A stretch of 64,000 nt of DNA. Source: Limimaricola sp. GTDB taxonomy: Bacteria; Pseudomonadota; Alphaproteobacteria; Rhodobacterales; Rhodobacteraceae. Made by a program: the position numbers and the translations under genes. The stretch's first letter is position 1. Each line of letters begins with the position of its first letter. The stretch lies in contig NZ_WGLM01000003.1 in the NCBI RefSeq assembly GCF_016125575.1, positions 1 to 64,000 on the forward strand, in the 5' to 3' direction. Under the pieces are notes generated by a model. That model searched no databases. It was not told where the DNA came from and saw nothing but the letters and a program-made list of their open reading frames with translations. Shown in pieces: positions 26,629-35,375 of the stretch.

Positions 26629-27737
26629 AGCACCTCCAGCGTGTCGTTGTCGATCATGTCCCAGTCAAGCGCGATGCCCAGCCCCGGCCCCTGGGGCATT
26701 GTGGCTATGCCGTTTGCCACGGGCAGTGGCGCGGCAAGGCCGAAGGCAAAGGTCTCGGCGGGCCAGAGCAGTTCGAGATAGCGGGAATTGCCGATGGCCC
26801 CGTTGAGGTGCAGGTTCACCAGTTCCAGCGGCTGGAAGATCGTCGTGTGCAACTCGCAAGGCGCATGGAACGCCTCGGCGAGGCGGGCGGTTTTCAGCGT
26901 GCCGGTGATGCCGCCCGACCATGACGGGTCGGCGCGCACGCCGTCCACCACGCGGGTGGCAAGGCATTCGGCCACCGAATAGGGGTGTTTGGGTAGCACC
27001 TCGGTGCCAATGACAGGAATATCCAGCGCGCGGGTCAGTTCGCGCAGCGCGGCGAAGTTCTCATCGGGTAACGGCTCTTCCAGCCAGAGATAGCCCAGAC
27101 GCTCCAGCTCGCGCCCCAGCCGCAGCGCCTCGTCCAGCGTGTAGGGCGCGACCGGGTCCGACATCAGCGGGAAATCGGGACCGACCGCGTCGCGCACGGC
27201 GCGGTGAATCTCGATGTCCTGCGCCAACGACTTGCCCGGCGGATGCACCTTGTAGGCGCGCAGGCCCGCCGCCTGTACCGCGCGCGCCTCGGCCACGTAG
27301 GCATCGGCATCCGGCAGCACCAGCGAGGAGGCATAGACCGGCACCTCGGACCGCAGGCCGCCGATATAGCGCCAGAGCGGCTTGCCCGCCGCCTCGGCCG
27401 CAAGGATCCACAGGCAGCAATCGAGCGGGCCATAGCTGTAGATCGGCAGGTGATGCCACCAGCGGTCGGCCACGCGCCAGTCCTGCCAGGCCGCCTCGCG
27501 ATCCAGTGCGTTGCGGCCCACGAAGAAGGGCCGCAGCGAGGCGGCGGCAAGGTGGCCAGCTCCCAGCGCCGAACGCGCGGCAAAGCCGAACATCGAGGCG
27601 CTTTGCCCGCCTTCTGTCGTCACCGTGTAAACGAGGTAATCCAGCCCCGCGCGCGCCTGCCCGTCGCGCAGCGCGTCGGCCCCCAACGCCGCGCCCCGAT
27701 GGCGGCAGGCCCGGATATCGACGCGCGCAATCTGCAT
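26625..27737 (-). CDS. Enolase-superfamily (mandelate racemase-like) sugar-acid dehydratase, K-x-H type
   Basis: A 370-residue enolase-superfamily enzyme with a full metal site: Asp194 (SDPVAP), Glu220 (EEP) and Glu246 (GTEV). The strand-2 acid/base motif is Lys163-x-His165 (YKVHPPG) rather than K-x-K, and Asp270 with His297 (CELHTT) can make the opposite-face dyad. Such enzymes dehydrate or epimerise acid sugars through an enediolate. It is distinct from the second paralogue at 28746-29858, so the operon has two superfamily members. Substrate not assignable. Confidence 0.78.
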   Translation of the reverse strand: MQIARVDIRACRHRGAALGADALRDGQARAGLDYLVYTVTTEGGQSASMFGFAARSALGAGHLAAASLRPFFVGRNALDREAAWQDWRVADRWWHHLPIYSYGPLDCCLWILAAEAAGKPLWRYIGGLRSEVPVYASSLVLPDADAYVAEARAVQAAGLRAYKVHPPGKSLAQDIEIHRAVRDAVGPDFPLMSDPVAPYTLDEALRLGRELERLGYLWLEEPLPDENFAALRELTRALDIPVIGTEVLPKHPYSVAECLATRVVDGVRADPSWSGGITGTLKTARLAEAFHAPCELHTTIFQPLELVNLHLNGAIGNSRYLELLWPAETFAFGLAAPLPVANGIATMPQGPGLGIALDWDMIDNDTLEVL

Positions 27738-27740
27738 CTG

Positions 27741-28403
27741 TCAGAACTTTCCGTAGGACAGATAGGCTTGCTGCGGGTCGATGCCTTGCAGGATCGCCGC
27801 GCGCACCTTACTTTCAGTCTGCATCGCCGCCACGCCCTTTTCGATCACCTCGTCCAGATGCGCCGCCGGGATCACCACCATCCCGTCGCGGTCGCCGTGC
27901 ACCCAGTCGCCCGGGTTGATCGTGACCGCGTCGATGGAAATCGGCGTGCCGGTCGCCGTGGGCAGCCACAGGCCGACCACGTCGCGCGGGGTAAAAAAGG
28001 TGCCCCAGCAAGGCAGGCCCAGCCGCAGGATGAAGTTGGTGTCGCGCAGGCCCCCATCGGTGACGACGCCCAGCACGCCCTTCAGGTGCAGCGTTTCGGC
28101 CGACAGCTCGCCCATCTGCGCCACAAGCTGGTTGTTGGGCTGCGCCGTCCAGACATGGCCACCGGGGCATTGCGACAGAAGCCCGGTCCAGGCCAGCAGC
28201 GTTTCATGCGGATCGGCACCCTCGACGATGCGTCCCTCTATGGTGAAAGCCGGGCCGGTCAGCACGCCTTCGGGGTTCAGCGGGCGCAGGCGCGGCGGCA
28301 GGGTGAAATCGCGCAGCCCCATCGCCCGCATCACGTCATGCAGAACCGAGGTGTAGCAGGTCTGCAGCGTGGCGATGCGCGGATCGTTGGCGGTGTCAGT
28401 CAC
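27741..28403 (-). CDS. RraA-like protein (HMG aldolase/oxaloacetate decarboxylase family)
   Basis: A 220-residue RraA-like fold with the active-site segment GVVTDGGLRDTNFI (family Arg and Asp). Members with this motif are 4-hydroxy-4-methyl-2-oxoglutarate aldolases, oxaloacetate decarboxylases or 4-carboxy-4-hydroxy-2-oxoadipate aldolases; others regulate RNase E. In this catabolic operon a retro-aldol or decarboxylase step on a keto acid is more likely. It overlaps the mutarotase gene by 8 bp and precedes the K-x-H enolase gene by 3 nt. Confidence 0.72.
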   Translation of the reverse strand: MTDTANDPRIATLQTCYTSVLHDVMRAMGLRDFTLPPRLRPLNPEGVLTGPAFTIEGRIVEGADPHETLLAWTGLLSQCPGGHVWTAQPNNQLVAQMGELSAETLHLKGVLGVVTDGGLRDTNFILRLGLPCWGTFFTPRDVVGLWLPTATGTPISIDAVTINPGDWVHGDRDGMVVIPAAHLDEVIEKGVAAMQTESKVRAAILQGIDPQQAYLSYGKF

Positions 28404-28725
28404 AGTGAAAGACCTCGTCCATCATGGCCCACCATTCGCCCTCGGCGCGGGTGGCCAGCGGCTCCTGGCAGGGCATGCAGACCGCCCACCAGTCCTGCGT
28501 GCGCGGGTCGGCGGCCATCTTGGCCATGTCACCTTCGAAATCGGTGCCGGTATATTCCCAGTAACCGAAGAGCAGGTTTTCCGGCTCCTTGAGGTAGATG
28601 GAGTAATTGGTGATGTTGCTGGCCTTGATCTGCGCGAGGATCTCGGGCCAGACGGCGGCGTGCAGCCGCTTGTAGGCCTCGACCTTGTCGGGTTTCAGCC
28701 CGATCACCATGCCCATCCGTTGCAT
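28396..28725 (-). CDS. L-rhamnose/L-fucose mutarotase (RhaM family)
   Basis: A 109-residue protein of the RhaM (DUF718) family, which interconverts anomers of 6-deoxy sugars. The motif AYKRLHAAVWPE carries the expected Tyr and His, followed by a beta-rich core with FGYWEY and a C-terminal WWAVCMPCQEPL. I chose ATG 28723-28725 because GGGGAGGGG lies just upstream; an in-frame ATG at 28747-28749 would add 8 residues and overlap the previous stop. Its presence is the best hint that the importer handles rhamnose- or fucose-like sugar. Confidence 0.82.
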   Translation of the reverse strand: MQRMGMVIGLKPDKVEAYKRLHAAVWPEILAQIKASNITNYSIYLKEPENLLFGYWEYTGTDFEGDMAKMAADPRTQDWWAVCMPCQEPLATRAEGEWWAMMDEVFHCD

Positions 28726-28745
28726 TCCCGTCCCCTCCCCTGTTT

Positions 28746-29858
28746 TCATTGCCGATGCTCGGTGTGGCTGCCCGCCACGGTCAGCCGCGCGATGGCGTCC
28801 CTGTCCCAGTCAATGCCCAGCCCCGGCGCCTCGGGCGGATGCGCGATGCCGCCCCGGATATCGAGGCGGCTGGTGGTGATCGCATCAAGCTGCGGGATGT
28901 ATTCCAGCATCCATGAATTGGGCACCGCGCAGACAAGGCTGACATGCAGCTCCATCAGGAAATGCGGGCAGACGGCGATGTTCATCGCCTCGGCCATGTG
29001 CGCCACTTTCAGCCAGGGCGTGATGCCGCCCACCCGCGCGGCATCGACCTGGATGATGGAACAGGCGCCTGCGCGCAGGTAATCGGCGAACTGGCCCGGC
29101 GAATAGAGGCTTTCACCCACCGCAATCGGCACGGCCGATTGCGCGGCCAGCCGGGCGTGGCCGGTCAGGTCGTCAGCCGGCATCGGCTCTTCGAACCACG
29201 TGATGCCGACCTCGGCCAGCATCCGCGCCCTAAGCAGCGCCTCGTGATAGGCGAAAGCCTGGTTGGCATCGACCATCAGTCGAAACTCGGGGCCGACAGC
29301 CTCGCGCACCGCCGTCAGCCGATCCCGGTCCTCTTCCAGTGAGGGCTTGCCGACCTTCACCTTCGATCCGGCAAAGCCCTGCGCCTTGACCGCCAGCGCA
29401 TCTTCGACAAGGGCTGCGCGCTCGATATGCAGCCAGCCGCCTTCGGTCGAATAAAGCGGAATCGCGGGTTTCGCTCCGCCCGCCATGCGCCAAAGCGGCA
29501 GGCCCGCGCGGCGGCAGCGCAGGTCCCACAGGGCCGTGTCGATGGCCGCCAGCGCAATCGAGGTGATCGCGCCCACGGCGGTGGCATGGGTGGCAAAGAG
29601 AAGGTCGCGCCAGATCGCCTCGATCTCGTCAGCCTCGCGGCCCAGAAGGCGCGGGACCAGCGTGTCGCGCAGCAGGCTGACCACCGCAGGCCCGCCGGTG
29701 CCGATGGTATAGCCATAGCCGTGACCGGTCGCGCCATCGCTATCGGTGATGGTGACCAGCGGTGTTTCCTGACTGACGAAGGACTGGATCGCGTCGGTGC
29801 GCACGACCTGCGGCGGCAGATCGACCATGCGAATCTCGACCCTGTCGATCCGCGCCAT
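28746..29858 (-). CDS. Enolase-superfamily (mandelate racemase-like) dehydratase, K-x-K type
   Basis: A 370-residue enzyme with an intact mandelate-racemase subgroup site: Lys166-x-Lys168 (GSKVKVG), metal ligands Asp197 (VDAN), Glu223 (EEP) and Glu249 (GES), plus Asp272/His299 as the other general acid/base pair and Glu319. The fold starts MARIDRVEIRMVDLPP. It probably dehydrates an aldonate such as L-fuconate or L-rhamnonate to the 2-keto-3-deoxy acid handled by the SDR and FAH enzymes. It directly follows the ABC ATPase gene (1-bp overlap). Confidence 0.8.
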   Translation of the reverse strand: MARIDRVEIRMVDLPPQVVRTDAIQSFVSQETPLVTITDSDGATGHGYGYTIGTGGPAVVSLLRDTLVPRLLGREADEIEAIWRDLLFATHATAVGAITSIALAAIDTALWDLRCRRAGLPLWRMAGGAKPAIPLYSTEGGWLHIERAALVEDALAVKAQGFAGSKVKVGKPSLEEDRDRLTAVREAVGPEFRLMVDANQAFAYHEALLRARMLAEVGITWFEEPMPADDLTGHARLAAQSAVPIAVGESLYSPGQFADYLRAGACSIIQVDAARVGGITPWLKVAHMAEAMNIAVCPHFLMELHVSLVCAVPNSWMLEYIPQLDAITTSRLDIRGGIAHPPEAPGLGIDWDRDAIARLTVAGSHTEHRQ

Positions 29859-30952
29859 CAGCGTGCCTCCAGACTGGCGCCGCTCGCCGCGTCGAAGAGA
29901 TGCGCACGGTCCAGCGCGAGACGGAACACCAGTTCCTCGCCCGGCAACACCATGCGCGGGCCGTAAAGTTTCGCCTGCACTTCCTGCCCGGCGATCCGGG
30001 TGAAGATCAGGCTTTCCATGCCCAAGGGTTCGGCGATGGCGACAGTAAGGGTCAGTTCCGCACCGGGGCCGTCCTGCGACAGGCCGTGGCCCACCGGGCT
30101 GATGTCGTCCGGTCGAATGCCCAGCAGCACCTCCTGCCCCTCGCGCGCATTGTCCGCCGCACGCTCGGGCACCGGCAGCGCGCTGCCATCGGCCAGACGC
30201 ACCGCACCGCCCGAGATGGTACCGGGCAGCATGTTCATCGGCGGCGAGCCAATGAAGGTGGCCACGAAGGCCGAAGTGGGGTGGTTGTAGACCTCCATCG
30301 GCGTGCCCACCTGCTCGATCCGGCCGGCGCGCATCACCACGATCCGGTCGGCCAGCGTCATCGCCTCGATCTGGTCATGGGTGACGTAGACGACCGTGGT
30401 GCGTACCGACTGGTGCAGCTTCTTGATTTCCGCGCGCATCTGGCCGCGCAGCTTGGCATCGAGGTTCGACAACGGCTCGTCAAAGAGAAAGGCCGCGGGC
30501 TTGCGCACGATCGCGCGGCCCATTGCGACGCGCTGACGCTGGCCGCCCGACAATTCCGCCGGGGTGCGCTCCAGAAGCTCGGTCAGGCCAAGGATCTCGG
30601 CCGCTTCGTCGACCCGTTGGGCGATATCTGCCGCCGGCTGGCCCGCGATTTTGAGGCCAAAGCCGAGGTTTTCGCGCACGTTCATATGCGGGTAAAGCGC
30701 GTAGTTCTGGAACACCATCGAGATGTTGCGTTTGCGCGGCGGCAGTTCGTTCACCACAGCACCGCCGATGCTGACGGTGCCGTCGGAAATCTCTTCCAGC
30801 CCGGCAATCATCCGCAGCGTCGTGGATTTACCGCAGCCCGATGGCCCCACCAGTACTACGAATTCCTGATGCGCGATGGACAGGTCGATGCCATGCACCG
30901 CCCGTGTCCGGCCGTAATTCTTGACGAGCTTGTTCAGAACGATCTCTGCCAT
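29858..30952 (-). CDS. CUT1-family ABC ATP-binding protein (UgpC type)
   Basis: A 364-residue ATPase with Walker A GPSGCGKST (36-44), signature LSGGQ (134-138), Walker B AFLFDEP (154-160) and TOBE-like C-terminus. It closely resembles, but is not identical to, the ATPase at 13117-14178. It follows the 30954-31808 permease by 1 nt and belongs to the second sugar importer. Confidence 0.93.
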   Translation of the reverse strand: MAEIVLNKLVKNYGRTRAVHGIDLSIAHQEFVVLVGPSGCGKSTTLRMIAGLEEISDGTVSIGGAVVNELPPRKRNISMVFQNYALYPHMNVRENLGFGLKIAGQPAADIAQRVDEAAEILGLTELLERTPAELSGGQRQRVAMGRAIVRKPAAFLFDEPLSNLDAKLRGQMRAEIKKLHQSVRTTVVYVTHDQIEAMTLADRIVVMRAGRIEQVGTPMEVYNHPTSAFVATFIGSPPMNMLPGTISGGAVRLADGSALPVPERAADNAREGQEVLLGIRPDDISPVGHGLSQDGPGAELTLTVAIAEPLGMESLIFTRIAGQEVQAKLYGPRMVLPGEELVFRLALDRAHLFDAASGASLEAR

Positions 30953-30953
30953 G

Positions 30954-31808
30954 TTATCCTTTCACCCCGCCGAAGGTCAGGCCCGCGATGAGGTGTTTCT
31001 GCACGATGAAGGTCAGCGCCAGCGCCGGGATGATGATGATCACGGCCATCGCCGACATGCCGGCCCAGTCGATGGTGAATTGCGAGGTGAAATCCATCAG
31101 CCCGACCGGCAACGTCTTGGAATAGGTCGAGCGGGTCAGCTGGCTGGCAAGCGCGTATTCGTTCCACGACGTCAGGAAAGCAAAGATGCCGGCCGAAGCG
31201 ATGCCTGAGCGCGCCAGCGGAAACTCGATCCGCCAGAATGCCTGCCAGCGGGTGCAGCCATCAACCATCGCCGCCTCTGACAGCTCGATCGGGATCTGCC
31301 GGAAGAAGCCGTCGATCAGCCAGATCGTGAAGGGCACGTTCATTGCGACATAGACGATGATCAGCCCCGGCTTGGTATCGATCAGTCCCAGCCTGCTCCA
31401 GATCATGAAAAGCGGCAGCGACAGCGCGATACCCGGCACCGTGCGTGACAACATCAGGCCCAGAAACAGCCCATCCTTGAAACGGAAGCGGTAGCGCGCG
31501 AAGGCATAGCCGCCCGACATCCCGATCAGGAGAGCAATGGCAGTGCTGGTCAACGCGATGATCATCGAGTTGGCGAAATAGGCCGGCACCGGAATCGCCA
31601 CTTCCTGCGCAAAGCCAAAGATCTTCGCGAAGTTGTTCAGGCTCAGTACTTGCGGCACCCAGACCGCGGGCTTGGCCAGCACCTCGGCATTGGGCCGGAA
31701 GGCGGTCAGCACCACCCAAAGGCCCGGCACGCAGATGATCATCATCAGCAGGAAGGTCAGAACCCAAGACACGATCCGTCCAAGCTGCCGGCGCAGTTTC
31801 GGGTCCAT
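30954..31808 (-). CDS. ABC sugar permease, MalG type
   Basis: A 284-residue inner-membrane permease with about six hydrophobic segments and an EAA loop (IELSEAAMVDGCTRWQAFWRI). It ends HLIAGLTFGGVKG, the usual MalG-type terminus. It overlaps the upstream permease by 1 bp. It translocates the sugar bound by the 32788-34128 protein. Confidence 0.92.
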   Translation of the reverse strand: MDPKLRRQLGRIVSWVLTFLLMMIICVPGLWVVLTAFRPNAEVLAKPAVWVPQVLSLNNFAKIFGFAQEVAIPVPAYFANSMIIALTSTAIALLIGMSGGYAFARYRFRFKDGLFLGLMLSRTVPGIALSLPLFMIWSRLGLIDTKPGLIIVYVAMNVPFTIWLIDGFFRQIPIELSEAAMVDGCTRWQAFWRIEFPLARSGIASAGIFAFLTSWNEYALASQLTRSTYSKTLPVGLMDFTSQFTIDWAGMSAMAVIIIIPALALTFIVQKHLIAGLTFGGVKG

Positions 31809-32731
31809 CAGTCAGCCCCCCGCATGAACTTGCGCGCAGCAATCAGCTTGCGGAAGAAGAAGTAGGTGAAGGCAATCGACAGCAGGATCGAGATATAGGC
31901 CATCGCATTGGCCATCCCCATCTTGGCATTGTTGTAGCCGGTCCGCGCGATCAGGGTCCACAAAAGCTCGGTCCGGCCGGCTGGTCCCCCGCCGGTCATC
32001 ACGTGCACGATGTCATAGGCGCGCGCGACGTCGAGCGAGCGGATCGTCATCGCGATGTAGGCAAAGGGCATGATGTAGGGCAGCGTGATGTGGCGAAAGA
32101 CCTGCCACGGGTTGCAACCATCCACGCGAGCCGCCTCTACCGGGTCGCGCGGCATCGACAAGAGGCCCGCAAGCAGCAGGATGGCGAAGACCGACGTGCT
32201 CATCCAGACTTCGGCGAAAATGATCGAAAACATCGCGAGGTTACGGTCCACCAACCACGCGATCGCCCCGTCGCTCAGGTGCAGGGCCTGCAGCGCGTTG
32301 TTCAGGATGCCGATATTGTCGTTGAAAACGAACTTGAACTGGTAGCCCACGAGGATCGGCGAAAACATCATCGGGAACATCATGATGGTGCGCAGCGTCC
32401 GCTGACCCCATGTGATGCGGCTGATCAGCAGCGCGATGCCCAGACCCGCCAGAAACTCGACATTCAGCGCGATCGTCAGAAACAGCACCGTGCGCCCGAA
32501 GGCCGCCCAGAAATCGCCGTTGCCCATCAGGTCGGTATAGTTGCGCAGGCCGATCCACACATGCAGCGTGTTGGGCCGGATCAGTCGGTAGGGCGTGAAA
32601 CTGGTGTAAAGCGAGAAGCCCAGAGGGAACACCACGACCAGCGCCAGAACCATGAAGGCCGGCAGCAGCAGCAGGAAAGGAACAAGGTTCATCCTGTTGC
32701 GAAAAAGGCGTTTGGGGCTGTATCGGGCCAT
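31808..32731 (-). CDS. ABC sugar permease, MalF type
   Basis: A 307-residue permease with six hydrophobic segments and EAA loop DPVEAARVDGCNPWQVFRHI. Start taken at ATG 32729-32731 (MARYSPKRLFRNRMN), which has GGAAG about 6 nt upstream; a GTG 33 nt further upstream would fall within the hairpin that separates it from the binding-protein gene and is less likely. Confidence 0.9.
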   Translation of the reverse strand: MARYSPKRLFRNRMNLVPFLLLLPAFMVLALVVVFPLGFSLYTSFTPYRLIRPNTLHVWIGLRNYTDLMGNGDFWAAFGRTVLFLTIALNVEFLAGLGIALLISRITWGQRTLRTIMMFPMMFSPILVGYQFKFVFNDNIGILNNALQALHLSDGAIAWLVDRNLAMFSIIFAEVWMSTSVFAILLLAGLLSMPRDPVEAARVDGCNPWQVFRHITLPYIMPFAYIAMTIRSLDVARAYDIVHVMTGGGPAGRTELLWTLIARTGYNNAKMGMANAMAYISILLSIAFTYFFFRKLIAARKFMRGAD

Positions 32732-32752
32732 CTTGTCTTCCGTGAAAGGTGC

Positions 32753-32777
32753 GCGGGGCGGCACTCGGCCGCCCCGC
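32753..32777 (-). terminator. Stem-loop between second binding-protein gene and its permease
   Basis: GCGGGGCGGC (32753-32762) pairs with GCCGCCCCGC (32768-32777), 10 bp with a 5-nt loop. No T run follows, so it is more likely an mRNA-stabilising or attenuating hairpin than a full terminator. It sits 10 nt after the binding-protein stop. Confidence 0.65.
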
Positions 32778-32787
32778 CATGCGGCCC

Positions 32788-34128
32788 TCAGAGGTAGCCG
32801 TTGTCCTGCATGATCCGGGTCGCGGCGGCCGCGGCCTCGTCAAGGGCGGCCTGCGCGGTCATCTCGCCCAGGATCGCCTTTTGCAGCCGCGGGAAGATCT
32901 CGTTCGAAACCTCGATCCACGGCGCAATCAACGGCGGCGTGAAGGCATCCTCGGCCATCGATTGGCCATAGGTGTTGAACACCTCGACCATGAAGTCGTT
33001 GCCGGCGGCACCGAATTCGGCCGCGATGTCCTTCCAGACCTGGGTGCGGGTGGGCAGCAGGCCCTTGCGCGCCTCGATCATCTGGTTGTCGTGGCTGGTC
33101 AGGAACGTCACCAGCGAGGCGGCCGCATCCTTGTTCTGGCTGGTCTTCGTGATCGAGAAGGAATGGCTGCCCGACCAGCCCGCCCGCTTGCCGCCGTCGC
33201 CCTTGGGCGCGCGGATCAGACCCACGTCGTTCGCGACCTTGGAGTTGGCCGGATCGTTGAAGTAGGCGGCCCAGCCGGCCCAGTCGAGATCCAGCGCCAC
33301 CGTGCCAGAGGCAAAGCCTGCCCCGAGGTCGTCCCACAGGTAGTTCAGCACGCCCGCCGGCACCGCCTTGGCGTCGTAGAGGTCCTTGAACCACATGACA
33401 GACTTCACGCCCGCGGCCGAGTTGAACGTCGGGTTCCACTTGTCGTCGAACAGCGCTCCGCCATTGGCCACCAGCATCTCGTAGAACCGTCCGGTGATCG
33501 CCTCGTCCTTGCCGGGATACTGCGTTCCGAAGAAATCGGGCGCCTTGGCAAAGAAGATGGCATGGTCCTTGAACTGGTCGAAGGTTTCGGGCGGGGCAAG
33601 GTCATAGCCGTACTTGGCCTTGAACGCGTCCTTGTTGCCCTGATCGGCATAGAGCGACTTCTGGTAGTAAAGGTTGGACACGTCCGAGTGCCGGGGCATT
33701 TGCACCAGGCTGCCGTCCACGGTGGAGTTCTTCAGCGCCAGCGCGTCGAATGCGGCCAGAACGTCCGGCTTCATCACGCTGTTGAGGTCCATGTAGATGT
33801 CGCCGTACTGCGGCGCAAAGCTGGTGTGGTTTGACCCGATGTCCCAATCCAGCGTGCCGGCGGCGATGTCCTGCTTGATCTCGCGGTCAAGCTCGAAGTG
33901 GTTCTTGCGCGAGATCACATCGACCTTCGCACCGGTCGCGGCCTCCCATTTCGGAATCTCGGCATAGAGGGTTTCGTACTGCGCGCCGCCGATCAGCTTG
34001 GCCCGCACCGTCACGCCATCGAAAGAACCGTAGACGGCGCTTGTCACTTCGTCTGCGCTGGCCATGCGTCCGGCAAGGGCGCCCAGCGCGCCACCGGCAA
34101 GCAACTTGTTGAACGTTCTTCTCTTCAT
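32788..34128 (-). CDS. Periplasmic sugar-binding protein (solute-binding family 1), second importer
   Basis: A 446-residue receptor with a twin-arginine-like signal peptide (MKRRTFNKLLAGGALGALAG..MASA, cleavage near residue 25). The mature part has the family-1 pattern: YETLYAEIPKWEAATGAKVDV and DIAAGTLDWDIGSNHTSFAPQYGD early on, SGHSFSITKTSQNKDAA late. A GGAGG ribosome site precedes the ATG. It overlaps the CoA-transferase gene upstream by 4 bp and is followed by a stem-loop, then two permeases and the ATPase. Confidence 0.9.
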   Translation of the reverse strand: MKRRTFNKLLAGGALGALAGRMASADEVTSAVYGSFDGVTVRAKLIGGAQYETLYAEIPKWEAATGAKVDVISRKNHFELDREIKQDIAAGTLDWDIGSNHTSFAPQYGDIYMDLNSVMKPDVLAAFDALALKNSTVDGSLVQMPRHSDVSNLYYQKSLYADQGNKDAFKAKYGYDLAPPETFDQFKDHAIFFAKAPDFFGTQYPGKDEAITGRFYEMLVANGGALFDDKWNPTFNSAAGVKSVMWFKDLYDAKAVPAGVLNYLWDDLGAGFASGTVALDLDWAGWAAYFNDPANSKVANDVGLIRAPKGDGGKRAGWSGSHSFSITKTSQNKDAAASLVTFLTSHDNQMIEARKGLLPTRTQVWKDIAAEFGAAGNDFMVEVFNTYGQSMAEDAFTPPLIAPWIEVSNEIFPRLQKAILGEMTAQAALDEAAAAATRIMQDNGYL

Positions 34129-35375
34129 GATGTCCTCCGCTTGGTTATGGTGTCGGCAATCGGGTTGCCCGGCCGACTGGTCGTTTCCGAGGGTCTGTCG
34201 GCGTCTGCCGCGCCGTTATCGGTTCGGTTCAGCCCGAACTCGTCGATAATCTCTTGGGTGTGCTGGCCCAGCCCCGGGGCCGCCCGGCCCGAGGTTAGCG
34301 CCGCGCCATCCAGCCGGAGCGGTCCGCGCAGCGTGCTGAGCGACACCGCGCCGTTCTCGATCGTCTGGATGAAGTTCAGTCGCCGGAATGCTTCGGTCGC
34401 GAAAAGGCCGGGCCAGTCGAGGACTTCCGAACACCAGATGTCGGCAGGCTGCAGGATGGCCAGCCAGTGCGCCGTCGTCTGCCCGCGCACCGCCTGCGCG
34501 ATGATCGCCTTGATCGCGTCGCGTTCGCGCATCGCGGCGGCAGGGTCGTCCAGATAGGGGGCGAGTGCTGCGATACCCATCAACTCTGCGAGCCTGCGCA
34601 ACGAGGGCGTCATTGCCAGCGCAAGGTACCCGTCCGCGGTCTGATAGACGCCATAGGGGGCGCCCAGATAGGCATGCGCCCCGCCCACCGCGGCGCGGCG
34701 CGGCAGCTTGCCACCATCGTTGAGATGGGTCGTGAGTACCTCGAACTGAAAGTCCAGCAGTGCCTCGAGCAGGCTGGTTTCCACCTTTGCGCCCTCGCCG
34801 CGCAGGCCGCGCCCGACAAGGGCCGCGAGAATGCCCTGCGCCAGCGCGTTGCCCGCCAGCATGTCGGCCACCGCCAGCCCCATCGGCATCGGCGGATCGC
34901 CCGCCGAGCCGGTCAACCACAGCAGGCCCGAGCGCGCCTGCGCCAGCAGGTCCTGTCCCGGCAGGTCTACCCAAGGCCCTTCGTCGCCGTAACCCGAGAT
35001 TGAGCCATAGACGATGTCAGGATTTAGCGCGCGCACCGCATCATAGCCGAACCCCATCCGCTCGATCACGCCGGGGCGGAAGTTCTGCATCACCACGTCG
35101 GCTTTGGCCACCAGCCGCCGCAAACGGGCGCGGTCGCCCTCGTCGCGCAGATCGGCGGCAAAGCTTTCCTTGTTGCGGTTGATCGCGTGAAACAGGCTGT
35201 TGGTGCCGCCGATCTCGGTGTCGGACAGATAGAGCGTGCGGCAGAGGTCGCCCTGCCCCGGCCGCTCGATCTTGATGACGCGCGCGCCAAGGTCGGCCAG
35301 TTTCAGCGCGCAAAGCGGCCCCGACAGAAACTGGCTGAAATCAACGACGAGCAGGCCTTCGAGAGGACGGGTCAT
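34125..35375 (-). CDS. CaiB/BaiF family CoA transferase (class III)
   Basis: A 416-residue class III CoA transferase. Signature segments are LKLADLGARVIKIERPGQGD near the N-terminus, QNFRPGVIERMGFGYDAVRALNPDIVYGSISGYG, and LPGQDLLAQARSG with the probable catalytic Asp142. Class III enzymes move CoA between carboxylic acids. The last ~30 residues are Arg/Asp/Ser-rich and look like read-through into the overlap with the next gene. Within an operon for sugar-acid degradation it suggests that a carboxylate intermediate is activated as a CoA thioester, with the MaoC proteins acting on it. Confidence 0.87.
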   Translation of the reverse strand: MTRPLEGLLVVDFSQFLSGPLCALKLADLGARVIKIERPGQGDLCRTLYLSDTEIGGTNSLFHAINRNKESFAADLRDEGDRARLRRLVAKADVVMQNFRPGVIERMGFGYDAVRALNPDIVYGSISGYGDEGPWVDLPGQDLLAQARSGLLWLTGSAGDPPMPMGLAVADMLAGNALAQGILAALVGRGLRGEGAKVETSLLEALLDFQFEVLTTHLNDGGKLPRRAAVGGAHAYLGAPYGVYQTADGYLALAMTPSLRRLAELMGIAALAPYLDDPAAAMRERDAIKAIIAQAVRGQTTAHWLAILQPADIWCSEVLDWPGLFATEAFRRLNFIQTIENGAVSLSTLRGPLRLDGAALTSGRAAPGLGQHTQEIIDEFGLNRTDNGAADADRPSETTSRPGNPIADTITKRRTS

